A DNA stretch of 64,000 nucleotides from Cytospora piceicola. Lineage: Eukaryota; Ascomycota; Sordariomycetes; Diaporthales; Cytosporaceae. The translations under genes were made by a program, and so were the position numbers. Shown in pieces: positions 42,413 through 56,338 of this stretch (position 1 is the stretch's first letter; each line of letters starts with the position of its first letter). The notes under the pieces are model-generated. The model was not told where the DNA came from, ran no database searches, and was given only the letters and a program-made list of their open reading frames with translations. The DNA lies in the NCBI GenBank assembly GCA_023375675.1, contig JALQBC010000027.1, positions 186,001-250,000 of the forward strand. The letters run 5' to 3'.

Positions 42413-45400
42413 AATAATACTAATAACCTTATAGCGTATACGTTCTACAGCCCTTTAATTAAAGCTAAACTATATAAGTTCTGGTTATACCTATATACCT
42501 TAGTAAACGTATATAGATAATATATTGAACTAGTTAAAGGGTTTTAAAACCTTAGCCTAAAGCGGATTTATAAGTCGGTATTTAATAACCCGAAATAGCC
42601 GGTTCGCTTAATTAGAAATAGTAACGTCGGAATACTTTAACCTAAGAAGATTAATATAAACGTAACTATAAATATAGCGATTTTATAGTACTTTGTCTAT
42701 TACCTTATAAGTATTTACTTAAATACGGAAGACATTAAACGGTATAAACGCTATAAACCGAGTAAAGAATTTCTGTAAAGCTTCTTATATAATAACTTAT
42801 TTTACGGCCTTATATCGTATTTAATATATATCCGATAGTAGTATACTTTCGAGTTTACTACTATTAAGAAGTTTAACAGGTTAAACTCGAATAGAAAACC
42901 TCTCGATAGCGAGAATACTATCTAGACCTATATATATACTACCGTTACGTAATATAAACGATTTATAAGCGATAATATCGAAAGTATTTCGGATAATACG
43001 GCCTTTTAGTCGGTTATAGATATATCTACGGTATTCTGCTAACTATATAACGAAATAAAAAACGTTTTTATCGAAGCTTTAGAAAACGCTTACTAAAACC
43101 TTTAATATCGTATAAGATTCTTAGCTAAAACGTTTTAATATAGCCGGCTAAACCGTAGCCGTATAAAAGGCCGCTAGCGAAACTATAAAGCCGAGGTCTT
43201 CGACGTTATAGCTAACATTCCCTTTATAAACTACTAGACGGTATTAGCTATAATCGAAGAGATCTATATTTAAGGTTTTTTAAAAAAGCTATATATTATA
43301 TTTATCTAAAATAAAAATATTTTTTAAAACTTTAAAATCTTACTACTTAAGACTTTTAGTATCGAGTAGTATATCGCCGGCTTTAATATAAACGTCGCCG
43401 TACTTACTATAAGTATTAAAAAAGACAATAAAAAGGTCGATAAAGACGGTAGCGGCGTTTTTATATAAAGTAAGTATTAAGACAGACTAAAATAATACTA
43501 CGTAATATTAAATCTTTTACTTTCTCGACTCTTAATTAATATCGATTTTATAACTATACTCGATAAACTTAATATATATAATAAAAAGGCTAAAGGCGAC
43601 GTTAAGTATTAAAACCTTCGTATAAACCGGCGAAACAGTAAAGATAGGAAGCTTTTAAACTTATACGGTATTAAACTTAAAGAGTTTTAAGTTATTAGTA
43701 AGCCTTATTTCTTAGTTAGTATTTATTAATACTAATATTAACGCTTTCCGTACCTTTTAATACTAACCTACTTTAATATAGTTTATATACTAACTAGCTA
43801 ACTAAATATATACTGTTTATAACTTATAGTAAACAGCGTAATATATAGCGCCTTGCTTATTAATAAAGTCGGTATAAGTAAAACCTTCGTTTTTTTAATA
43901 AAACGTAAGATAGCTATTAATAACCGTTTAGCCGTTTTAGCCGAGCTAAACCTTATTAAGGATAAAGATACCGGAAAGCGTATAAAGTTATATATACCTA
44001 CAATACTTATACTACCTGTTATTATTATCGAGTAATACTTTAACGAAATTTACCGGTTTTTTTTATTAAAGACTTTTTATATCCGGTTTTACTATAGTTC
44101 GAAGAGTAATACTAGCTATAACCCCGGTTTTTAATAAGCCGTAATAATAACCGACTAGCTTTATACTAAGATAAAGCTTATCGTTTAAGAAAAGAATACC
44201 TCGAAGGTAAGATTTAGGCTTTAAAGTTAATATTAAATAGTATTAATATCCTTCTTCTTATCGGTATTATTTAATATTAACTACTTTAGTTAACTACTAA
44301 TAGTTAAATATAAAACAGAATATATATAAGATTTAGCTTTTCTTTTACTTTATTTCGGTATTCCGGATACTAAAGAAAACTTAAAGCTTTAGCTTCGTTA
44401 AAGAGAAAGGTAATTTACTATTCGACTATAGCTTATAAGAATACGATATATAAAACTTAGTCTAAAAGTTTAACGAAAAAAAGATAACTTATATTCGTAA
44501 AATAGTATCGGACGTATATAAAAATAAGTCCTTTTAACGTAAGGCGGATATAGTATAAAAGTTAAACTTATCCTCCGATAAAAAAAAAGCAGACCTTAAG
44601 TTTTACGTTTTAAAAAACCGGGAGGCCTATAACGCCGACTATATTAGTAATAGTATTAACGATAAGCTGTTTAAGTAAGATAACTAAGTTAACGATAATA
44701 ATATAAAAGCTAAGTACTAAGTTAGTTTACTCGGTAAAAAGCTCGGAATCCTTGTTAATATCTATAATAAACTACTTTCTATATAGATAAATACTAGTAA
44801 GCTTTTAACATTTATAGATAAAAAGATAAAAAAAGATAAACCTATAATACTTAAGTTCTTTAACTATTATTAAATAATATAGTTTTTATTTAGGTTCTAC
44901 TTTTAATATATTATCTTCGATAAGTATTAAATAGTACGAAACCTTTATACCGGATAGTTTCGGCTTATATATATAGTAATTTATATAGCTTATTAGCTAA
45001 ACTATAAAGATAGAAAAACTAGCTTAGCCTTTTTAATTATAATATTTGTTACGTTTACTATTAATAAAATTATAAACTACTACGGTTTTACTTTTTTATT
45101 TTAGTAGAATATAGACTTAGATAATATAGCTTTTTTTAAGAAAGAGCTTATAACAGATATTAAAAATAGCGTTTTAAAGTTCTTACTAAAGGCTATATCT
45201 TAAAAACGGAAAGCGGCGTTTATTTATATATATACGTATTATAGTTAGTAATAGTAGACGTTATCTCTCGGCTTATAAAGTATACAGAATACCGGTAAAG
45301 ACTATAACGGCCGAAATATTATAAAAGCGATACTTTAATATATTAGAATATACCGGAAGATAAATACGATTACCTGTTTCCTTAAGTACGTTAATAGTAA

Positions 45401-46106
45401 GCCTTAACTAATCTGCCTCCGCGATAGTATTCTTTCGTATATAATAAAGATATATAAGCTAGAATACAGAATTAATAAGTATCTTATAAACGATTATATA
45501 AATAACTACTTTTAAAACTTTACGTTAAGCGATAATAATACCGGCGTAGTTAAAAATAAGATCGAGCTACCTTTAAAAGGAAGCTAAGTCGAAGCAGCTA
45601 TCGATAATAGTAAAAAGGCAGCGCCTTATTTAAACGCCGGTATCCTTTATATACTAATAATCGTATTAATAGATATACTTAGTTATAACGCTATACTAAG
45701 TAAAGACGTTATAAAGAATATATCGGAAGAGGTTACCGTAAACGACCTTATCGAGTCCGGAATTTAGTTAGTCTAAGTAAGAGGCGGTAAAAGGAAGAAA
45801 AAGAGTATTTAATAAGCCGTTAAAAAAATAGCTAACTAAAGCAATAGCCCGATTTCCTTTAACGCGAAGTATATAAACGCTATCCTTTATAGTACCGAGG
45901 ATTTAAGCTTATCGTATTTTTAACTTTTTATATATAAATCTAACCTATATAACTTTATTTTTACCGAGCAGAAAGCTGTCTTTAGCTATATTATCTATAA
46001 GTCGCTAATTAACTGCCGTATACTAAAGCTAATCGTTAAGTAAGTCGTTAAGTAAGAAAAGACCTTAATTATAGTCGCTACTCTTTAAAAGTAACTATAA
46101 ATATAA

Positions 46107-46250
46107 GTCCTTTTCTCGTTAGTACTATTTAATACCGATAACCCTTAATCTTATTCGTACTATTTAATACTAATAACCTTTTTTTTTATTAGCATTAAAT
46201 AGTATTAACAGTCTTCCCTCTATTCGTACTATTTAGTGTTAATAACTCTT
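46107..46250. repeat. Diverged array sharing the ACTATTTARTACTAA core
   Basis: About four spaced copies of TACTATTTARTRCTAAT, one in inverted orientation (ATTAAATAGTATTAA). Related to the array at 42190-42412. Confidence 0.65.
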
Positions 46251-47130
46251 ATATTATAAGCTAACTATTTAATAGCCTCTTAGTTACTATTTTAAAAAAA
46301 GCCTCTTTATCGGTTTTATCGATCTACGCCGGTATAACCTCGTTAAAGAAGGCTATATATATTTCTAAGTTTAACGATAGTATATCTAATATTAACGTTT
46401 TAGTATTAAACTAGCGGTATAAATCCGCCGGCTTAAACCTTTACTATTATTATTACTATAGTATCTAAGTTTAGTATCTTTAGAACTTCGGTACTACTAT
46501 ATAGTCTTTCGGGCATTTTATCTAAGTTAACTAGTATATAAAAATAACGTAAATTATACTATAGGTTAACGATACTATTTATAACTACTTCGAGTATAAG
46601 GTATATATAAAAAAGGTATAAATACTTACTACCGAGCTTATATTCCCCGACTAGTTAAAAAAGCATATTAAGTTTAAGACTTTTATAGTATATAAGATAC
46701 TATATATTATCTAAAGCTAGCCTTTTAACCGTTACGTTTAAGATATTTATTACTTTAAGGTTATCGAAGACTTTAACTTAGTAGTTACTTATAATATTAC
46801 CGAGTTCTATAAGTAGCTCGGGCTACTATTACTAAGTACTTTAAAAAAGGAACCCTTCGAGTAAAACTTTTTAAAAAAGCTCGACAATAAGCTAAATACT
46901 TTTCTTAAAACGTAGCTTACCGATAACAACCTTAGCTGTAATCTTAGCTAAAAGGTTATAACTAAGCTTTTAACTATAATAATCGATAAAGCTAGCGAAA
47001 CCGTAAGTTAAGTAGATAGTATACAGAAAAAGATAGCTAATATAACCTTTAGTAGTATAAAGAAGAGGAAGGTATCGGCGTTAAAGCAAATCCTTAACAG
47101 TAATAGCCTTACGGCTAAGTAGTAGAAGCG

Positions 47131-47225
47131 AAAAAAGGCTAAAAAGGCTAAAAAAGCTAAAAAGGCCGAAAAGGCTAAAAAGGCTAATAAATCCGAAAAG
47201 GCCGATAAGTCCGAAAAGGCTTAAA
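47131..47225 (+). repeat. 9-bp Lys/Ala-coding tandem repeat
   Basis: About ten units of AAAAAGGCT or close variants, encoding a Lys-Lys-Ala/Glu-rich tail in the plus-strand frame that appears to be a mutated coding region. It probably marks the C-terminal part of an ancestral protein. Confidence 0.8.
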
Positions 47226-50200
47226 AGTTTAAGTATCTAACCTTAATAAAATACAGGTAAAGATACGATTAAATTAAGTAAACCGGACCTTATACTTTAT
47301 AAGATAACTAGATAAATAGTCGAAGGTAAAAGCTTAAAAACTCGATAGTCTTTTATATTTAAGCTTTACTTAATAAATAACCTACTCTCCCGAAACGTTT
47401 TCCTAATTAATTAATACTTATTAATACTATTATTTATTACTCTTTTATACCTATTAGTACTAACTCGTTATTTATAACTTATTAGAAATAAGTCTTCGGA
47501 TCCTTATAACTATTATTTTAAAGTATACTAATTAGGTAAATAATTACGTTTACGTAACTATAGAATAATATAACCTATATAACTTTAACCGTCGAGTTAG
47601 TAATCGAGATATTACTACTTATAATAGCTAGCCGATTTATATTACTTTTCTTTTCTATTACTATAGTTTATAATATAGTATCTACCGAAACCTTTATAGT
47701 ATAGAAAGTATATAAAGATAAGCCGGCTAAGTTAGTCTTAACTAAAGGTATTAAAGCTTATACTCTCCGAAACTATTTCTGTAGTAAACTAAATAACGTC
47801 GAAAATATCTTAGTTTAGTTTATACGCGTTATATAAGATATATACTTTAAGCTTAACGGCCTTATATACGCCTTAATAAACCTTAAGCTCGATAAGAAAG
47901 AGCGTCGTATTTTAGCCTTCGAGGTTCGAGTAATAGAAAAAAAGTAAAGCGTTTTAAAGTAAGAGCGTTTAATAAACGAAAGAGAAAGGCTTATAAAAGT
48001 CTCGGACTGTTAGCTTGAAGATAAAGACGTTAACGTATAAAGGAGTAAGCAGTATATCTAAAACTAAAAGGTATAAGTTAAAAGTTAAAAGCGATATGTA
48101 AATAAATATATATAGTCTATCTCTTAAGCCTTTATAAAGGTTAAGTTTTTAAACGTTTAAGCTAAGCAGGATATAGGCGTTACTAAGTAAGCCGTTTCGA
48201 AGGGTAAAGTAGGGATTTAATAAGTCCGGAAAGCTATAAAGAATTTAGTTAATATTTTAAAAGGTATAGAAGCTATAAATTAAAGGTAACTATACCTCTT
48301 TATTAACCTAACTAAAGGCTTATTAAACTACAGTATAAAAAGGCAGACGTTCGCCGGTAGAAAGGACTTAAAACTTAAACTAAAAGGTAATATTTTATAG
48401 GGTATAAGGCAGGATAGATAATATTACTATTTATATTACTACTTAAATAACAGATAGTATAAGATTAATCGTTATAAAGAAATAGGCCTTTAAGATATTT
48501 AAGTAATTCGTTACTCTTTTTTACTATATCTATTATTACTATTAACACCGTTATTACTATTATCGCCTTAATAAATATTAGCGATTATCTCTTTATTATA
48601 AAGCACTTAATATACTATTATTATATTAATAGTAGCGTCTGTTAGTTTATAGAGTAAGATACTTATCGACTTTACCGAGTTAACTAAACGCTTTAAGTTA
48701 GCCGGATTAAGCTTAGCCGTTATCTTTTTAATAGCTTTAAAAAGCTTACGGTTTATTATAGCCTACTTTTTTAATATACCGCCCTTAGCCGGTTTAGTAG
48801 CGGTATTAAGTTTTTATATTTAATATACCGGCGTTTAATCTTATTAGTATCGGAATATTTAGTTATAAAAAAGACTTACTATATTGAACCGCGTTTTAGT
48901 ATTAAGAACTTTAAAGATATCGATAAGGTCGTTTATAAAAAGGTCTATACTTATTAACTATTTTTTATTAATAGCAGACAGGCGTTAAAGCCTTATATCG
49001 AAAGGGTTAGCTTATAGAGTAATTTCGACTTTATTAGCTATAGTCGAAAGCCGGGAAGTAATATAGATTATAGCCGAGAAGATATCTTTCTTTTTAGTAT
49101 TAAGTATACTAACGTCGAAACGATTATAGACGTAGTCGACTATACGGCTTTTTTAAAGGCCGGCGGTAAGACGGATAAAGGTAAAAATATCGCTAAAGTA
49201 GCTTTTAAAAACGTTTAAGTTATATATAACTTAGTAAATAACGTTATTAAAGCGGCTATATTTATAGCTACCGGTAATAAAAAAGAGGTTATACGTTCTG
49301 TTTCTTTCTTTAAAGCTACGAAAAGACTTAAACTAGTAGTTATAATAGTAGTTTAAAAAAGGTAAAGTAAGAGTATTTATTATAAAAGGTAAGGTATTAG
49401 TAAGAAGTTAATATACAGCCGATAATAAAAAGCTTAGATTCTTTAATAAATATATAACTAACGGTATACTAAAGTATTATAAGATATTCTAAATAGTAGT
49501 AGCTTAATTTAAGGTAATAAAGAGACAGGCCTACCGCTATACTCGCCTTTAAAAGGATAGGCTTACTATTTAAAGGCTTTATTTATAGTAAACTATTATA
49601 GTCGGAAACAGATATAAATTATAGTTAATAAAGTTATATTACACTTTTTTATTTAGCTAATACACTGTATTAATAATACTTAGACTTTAAAGGATAAAAG
49701 CGAAACGTTATAAACCTAAAGATAACTCCTTTATAATTTAAACGTTAAGGAAGATAAAGTTATTTATAAGTATAATAGTATAGTAAGATAACTATAAAAA
49801 CTAAACTACTACTTTTTCTATCTAAGAACTAGTAGCTATACTACTACTTTTAGCCGAAAAGTACTATTTTTTAAAATAAAATAAAAATAAAAATAAAAAA
49901 GCTATTTAAAACTAAAATAAAAATAAAAAAACTATTTAAAACTAACCTTTAAACTAAAAAAAGAACTACTATAAAACTATAAAATAAAAACTATAAAATA
50001 AAAACGATAAAAAAAAACACTATTATTATAACTATTTAACCCGGTATTACTATACCGTTAAAGATAAGTAACTGTTTAAGCCGCTATTCGGTATTACCTT
50101 TAAAGACTAAAACCTATTTCTCTTATAAGGTTTAAAGATTTATATCTTTAGCCTAAGATAAGTAATAAAACTGTATTACGTTTAGCGATTACTACGTTAA

Positions 50201-50624
50201 GATAAAACACTATAATAATCTAAAAGGTAAAAGTATTAACGAGATAAGTAGTAACTAATACTTTATAAAGGGTTTTAAGGTTAGTTACTTAAAATTTCCT
50301 TATAGGTTTTATAATAACTACCGGGATTATAAGGAGTTTTACAGAAGGGTACGGATAGAGAAAGGGGGTAAGGTATAGTAAAAGCTATACGGCCTTTAAC
50401 GTATATTTTTAACGGCGGCAGGTTTTATTAATAATAGTATTCTAATATATAGGTATCTAGTATATAAGTATTAAGAGGTTAGCCGCCTTTAATACCTTAG
50501 TACCGGGTTTCTACGATATAAAATAGTATATTTAAAAGCGGTTTTAAGGCAGATAAGGACGGGGATAATACAGGTTATTATTATTATTCCGGCGGTATAT
50601 TCGCGATTAAGACTATTTAAAACA

Positions 50625-50692
50625 CTTAAGCCTTTATTAAAAGAGCTACCTAAGGCTAGCCGCTTAAGTAGCTCTTTTAATAAAAGCTTAAG
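50625..50692. repeat. Perfect-type hairpin: 25-bp inverted repeat with 18-nt loop
   Basis: The left arm 50625-50649 and right arm 50668-50692 are complementary with one mismatch, a G-to-A difference. The loop is 18 nt. In AT-rich DNA an arm this long is not expected by chance, and its preservation suggests either recent origin or gene conversion. Confidence 0.85.
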
Positions 50693-51439
50693 AGAGGTAG
50701 CTAGACTTAATACCTTAGTAAGGTATTTAAAATAGGTAATATATTTTGCTTTTAGTATTAAACTAAGTATAGCTTTTTATATAAAATACCTAGCTAAATA
50801 CTAAGCTAAGTATTTAAGTATAGTCTTATAAATCCCTATACTTTATACCGCTACTATTATACTACTAATTCCCTTTTATCTATTAAATAGTTATAGATAT
50901 TACTAAAATACTTATTAACTACCGCGTTAAAAAGCTTTCGCGTTTTTAGCTTAAGATCTTTTATTAAAAGTCTTTAACTTTCTATACTTTACTGTACTAT
51001 AAAAAGTTATAAATAGCCGAAGAATATATCGGCCTTTTAAAGGATAATATCGAGAAAGCCGTTAACCGTTTTTTTAATACCTTTAGCTTTAACTACTTTA
51101 ATAACCTACTTTATAACAGACTTTAAAAGGGCGAGCTAGCTATCGGCTAGTTTTATTACTTTAAAGTCGTCGACGCGATAAAGACTACTAGTATCGATAT
51201 TCTTACTTACTTAACCCCTGCTTAGCTCGATACCGTCGATAACGTTATAGCGATTTACTACTTTAAAAAGCAGGCGGAAAACCGCTAACGGATAGTTTAT
51301 AAGTTCCTCCGAATTATAAAAAAAGGCTTAACGCTTAAGCTTAAGTAAATCTTTAACGTTATAAACCTCGGAGATTTAACGAATATCGACTACCTTTCGG
51401 ACGGTATTACGTAAAAGAATAATAAGTTCTTATAGGTAT

Positions 51440-51560
51440 AGAATAATACTAAAGATAAAGATAAGGAAAAAGATAAAGAAAATAGAGAAAAAGAGGAGGA
51501 GGATAAAGACGAGGATAAAGATAGAGATAAAGATAAAGGCGAAGACGATAAGCTATAAAG
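51440..51560 (+). repeat. Lys/Asp/Glu low-complexity tract
   Basis: GATAAAG-type repeats that in one frame encode alternating Lys, Asp and Glu. Probably a charged linker of a former protein. Confidence 0.7.
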
Positions 51561-53460
51561 CCTTACCGGTAGAATAAAGCTAACTAAAATAAGTAAGGGA
51601 GTTAGTTTTATAACCTGTTTATATAAAACGAGGATTATATAAGCTAGATAATATATAACCTTTATAAGATAGTAGCAGATATATAAAGAACTTTATCTTT
51701 AGAGAGGGGCTTATATAGAACTAATAGATCTTACTAAAGTCTAATTCTATTTCCGGGATAGCTATCGACCTTTATATTAATATAAACACCTTTTAGGTTT
51801 TTTAAAACTATAGTACGATTAATACTTCTGTTTACGCTTTCGTTATATTAGCCGTTCGGCTTAACTAGTTTAGTAAAGTAATATAAGTAACGACTACGGT
51901 ATTATACGTTACTACTACGAAAGGTTAGTAAACGGTATTACTTATAGGAGGACGTTTACGCGGTAGTAGAATCTTTACCGTTATATATATATATAATACT
52001 AAGGATAGCCGAAAGCTGTTAGTTATACCTTTATTATCGTCGGGCTTAAAGTATCGCGCCGGATTACCTTATCGCCCGTTACGCCGCCTTATACTCTTAT
52101 ACCCCGCCTTTTACTCTTCGTACTACCCCGCCTCTCGCTTTAAACGCTACCTTATATCTCGATTAATAGCCTGTTTAACTAGCTAGCTTAACCTCCCGAC
52201 CCGAACCTCTTAAAGTACCGTTAAAACTACTATAGTAACTATTATAATACCTTACCCGCGTATAATACTAAAATCTCTAAAAAGACTTACTAATAAAAAG
52301 GCATCGCTTAGCTTATATATAAGGCTAAATAACGGCTAAACCGGCGTATTATAAAGCTTATAAGCTTATAGGGCGTAGCAGACTATTACGTTAATACTTA
52401 TATACTTTTAACCTTAAACTAGGCTATCGTACCGTCCGAAGTTTTAACGTAAAAGTTTAAACCGGTAATATATATTAAGATCTCGTTATTATATGTTATT
52501 TATAAAAAAGGTAACTATATTACGCTTCTGTTTAAAGTATAAGCTTAGTTCTCGACCTAGTCTTATAACAGTATTTAGTTTAATAACTTTATCGAATATA
52601 AGCTATTTATTAAATATAACAGAAGCTATATATACTATAACTCGCTATATATTAACCCGAACTATATTATATAAAAGCCGTGCGATATTAACTAATCTAA
52701 AATAAAGTGCTACGACTATACCCTTATCTTCCGTTAAAGCGGTCTTCCTGTCCCGGTAAAGTGTTTAAAATATAGCCTACCTTGTCTTCTTTAAGTAAGT
52801 CTTGTACCTATCTATATATTATAAGCCTTAACTAACGTAATAGCATATATCTTTTATAATACTCGAACGTGTTTTACTTTAGATCTAAGTACTTAAAGAC
52901 GCTTACAAGCTACTAAAAGGTTTTACCCTTAAACGCCCGCAGTAGTATACCTTTCTTATATTCGAAGCTACGTTACTTTTTTAGTTTTATAAGGGCTTCG
53001 CTGTTACGTTAGACCTACGTTACGTTTACCGGGCTAAAGTATACGTAAGGGTCGACCGGCTTTAGCTTATTTACCCTTTTTACCTTACGGTTAGGTCTTT
53101 TACGTAGGTTGTAGCCTACTAAAGGCATCTGCTTTTCTACTACGCTAAGTAGCCGGAAGCCGGCCGGCTATTAAAAGTTTAACGTTCGGCGGCTAGCTAA
53201 TAGGCGTACTTTAAAGCGTAGCTTAAGCCGTCTTTAAACAAGCCGATAATAAAGAAAGTCCGATAGGCTTTATAGCCGGGGTTTTAATAACGTTACGTAA
53301 AGGTATAACGTTTAAAGAAGTAAAGGCTATAGGTCCGAGGTCTCGAATCGTAATGTTTTAAGGATTTAATTAATTAAGTATTATCGTATCGTTTAAAGTA
53401 TTTTATTTAAGTATTAATAAAACCCTTTTTATTAAATAGTACTTTTTAAGTTAATACGTC

Positions 53461-53720
53461 GCTACTATCTACCTGCTACCTACGTTACTACTTACGCCGC
53501 TACCTACGCTACTATCTACTACCTACGCCTACGCCTACGTCTACTACTTACGCTATTACCGTTACCGTCGGTTAATCGCCTACTATTACCGTTACCTAAT
53601 TATTATTTAATACTCTGTCTACTATCTACTATCTACTGCCTACTACCTACTACCTATACTATCGCCGTCGCCGTTACTATCGGTTAATTACCTGCCGTTA
53701 CCGTTACCTAATACCGTTAT

Positions 53721-53757
<37 letters not shown>
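53461..53757. repeat. CTA-rich low-complexity region ending in (CTA)12
   Basis: Degenerate CTAC repeats begin at about 53461, and a pure CTA tract fills about 53721-53757. Confidence 0.85.
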
Positions 53758-55830
53758 CGAGTAGTAATTATTATCGACTTAAAAGTATATTATATTATTT
53801 AAGTATATATCTTAATTACCCTTCTTATAGTCCCTTCGACTTTAGTTTACCTTATAGTATATTATAGTAAGCTTTGTTATATAAATTATAATCCCGATAA
53901 ATTTATTTTATATAGACGATTAAAAAATCGACTTACTACTACTAAACTTATCTTTATAAACTATTATAGAAAATATTTAGTTACTTTAAAGATAAAGTAA
54001 CCGATATTACTATAATCCGTCTTATTTTAACTAAATAAAATCTATTTAATAATAAAAGCAGTTAATATATTACTATAGTTCTTTAACGTTATAGCCTTAT
54101 TCGTCCCTACTATTAAAAGCCGTGTTTTTATATAAAGTATTAAAACCGAAACGTTTTATTTAATCGGCTATTCTGTCTATAGTATTATATATCCGGTCGG
54201 CGTTATACGCGATAATGTTAAACTACTACTAGGCTATTTCTTAAACAGTATTAAACACTACTTCGGCTTTATTTTTAATTTAAGCCGCCTGTCTATTAAC
54301 CTTTACGATAGCCTCGAAAAATATATATATAACCTCCTTTACGTTTTAGTCTTCTCTACTACCTTTTAAAATCGAAGTAACCTCGGAATACTTTTCTTTA
54401 ATTACCTTAATAAAGTCGACTAAAAGATTTTAAGCCCGGCCCGGGTTCTTTATAATAAAGCTTATAAAGGTAGCAGGTACCTTATCCTGTCTTTAAAGCC
54501 TTTAAAGCCGTATAAAGCCTTATACGATTTTACCTATAAGGTTAAAGATAGTACGTCTCGAGGTAAAACTACGACTAAAAACCGATAATATAAACTATAT
54601 AGAAATATCTTTTATATCCGATACTAGCAGGGATAATATAAGCTCGCTTACTTATCTTTAATATAAATTCTAGTATATAAATAAAAAGCCCGGCGGTATA
54701 GTAGTTAGCTTACTAAAGGTAAAAATACTAGTATTATAAAAGGTAAAGGTATTATTTCTCTCTTATAGCTAAGTTTCGGTAACAGTACCTAGCTAACGTT
54801 TAGTAATCTCGAAGATAATACCTTAAAGGACCTATACTTTAATAACGTTACTATCGAGCTATAAGCTATACTCTTCCCTTTCGTATGTATATATAGGCTT
54901 TACGTTTATCTCCGAAGCTTTACCTACGTCCTTATATACCGTTTTAAAAAGGCTATACGATATCCCTACGTCGTATATAACGGTATACGGTAGCAGCTCT
55001 TTTTTAGTTTACTTATCTTAACTAATTCCGGGCTTTAAGAGTATACGCTCCTTATAATACAAGTATAAATCGAGAAGGTTTTAGTAGTTAAAATAAGCTT
55101 TTATTAAAAGTAGTATAATATATTTTTAGCTAAAAAATATATTAGGCTAAGAACAGGTATATTCGAGATAACGGTATATAGACGTTACTAGCTAAGACTT
55201 AAGTTAGTATATATAAGCGTTATAAATAACAGGCGGAATAGCTTTTTACGTTATTTATTTACTCGGTTTTCGGCTTATAAACGTTTAATTTTTAGCTAAC
55301 GCTAAGCAGTAATATATATATATAAGGTAATATATATATATAAGGCGGCGGTAATAGTAGTAGTATCGGTATTAGCTCGGGTTTATCTTTATACTACAGC
55401 TACGGTAATAGTAATATTAGTATCGACGGTTTAATAGAAAAGCAGCTTTACGTTTTTAAGCTAGGATTTCGTATCTATATAAACGATTATTACTTCCGAT
55501 AAATAATCTTAGCCTTATATCCGATAGGTTAGAAGGGCTATATACTTATTTCGGATATATATTTAAATAGTATATTTTATACCGTTATAATTTATTTAAA
55601 TTAAGCTTTAAAAGATATTAGTAGTAAACTTAGTCTTCTTTACTAAATATCGCCTCTTTAGCTACTACTTTAGTATCTAATAAATACATCTACGGCTTTC
55701 TTTATCTCCCTTTTTCTATAACGTTATCTAAGTAAGTTACTTTATTTTAACAGTATAAAAACAGAAGCTTTTTATAATTCGTACTTTTGCTTTTTAGTCG
55801 TTTAGCTTTTAAGAAAAAGCTTTTATTTTA

Positions 55831-55892
55831 GTTAGTATTAAAAGGTATAAACGAAATTAGTATATAAACTATTAGTACCTTTTAATACTAAC
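55831..55892. repeat. 62-bp solo hairpin with 17-bp arms (GTTAGTATTAAAAGGTA family)
   Basis: The left arm 55831-55847 and right arm 55876-55892 are exact reverse complements, with a 28-nt spacer. The same arm sequence bounds the hairpin at 57979-58038 and the larger element at 58881-59441. Confidence 0.85.
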
Positions 55893-56338
55893 TACTACTA
55901 GCTACTAACTAATAATTTTAATCTGTTTTTAAGGTTTATTATTATAGTCTTTAAGGTTATTAATTATACTTATTAAATTTTAAATAAATGTTATATTAAT
56001 ACGGTTAAAGATCGTATTAGACGTAATATAGTCTTTTCTTGTATTTACTATTAGATATAAACAACGTAGCTACCTAAAATTAAACTTTAATTCCTATAGT
56101 CGTTTACTGTTACCGATATATAGCAGAAGTCTGTTAAACAACCTTATAACTGTTTACTAGCTTTCTATAAAGGGCCTACTATTAGATACTAGCTCTTTTT
56201 TAAATATAAAAAGGAAAGGGAAAGCCTCGATACTTACTATAGTCGCTTTTAACACCTTTTTATAGTACGGTTAATTATATTATAGATTATATCCTTTATA
56301 TTATATACGGCTTTTACGTTAAATACTTTATAGCTTAA

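Noticed and set aside
43853..44035. 60-aa ORF in the AT-rich block
   Set aside because: A fragment of a longer ghost frame that is stopped on both sides. Not an intact gene.
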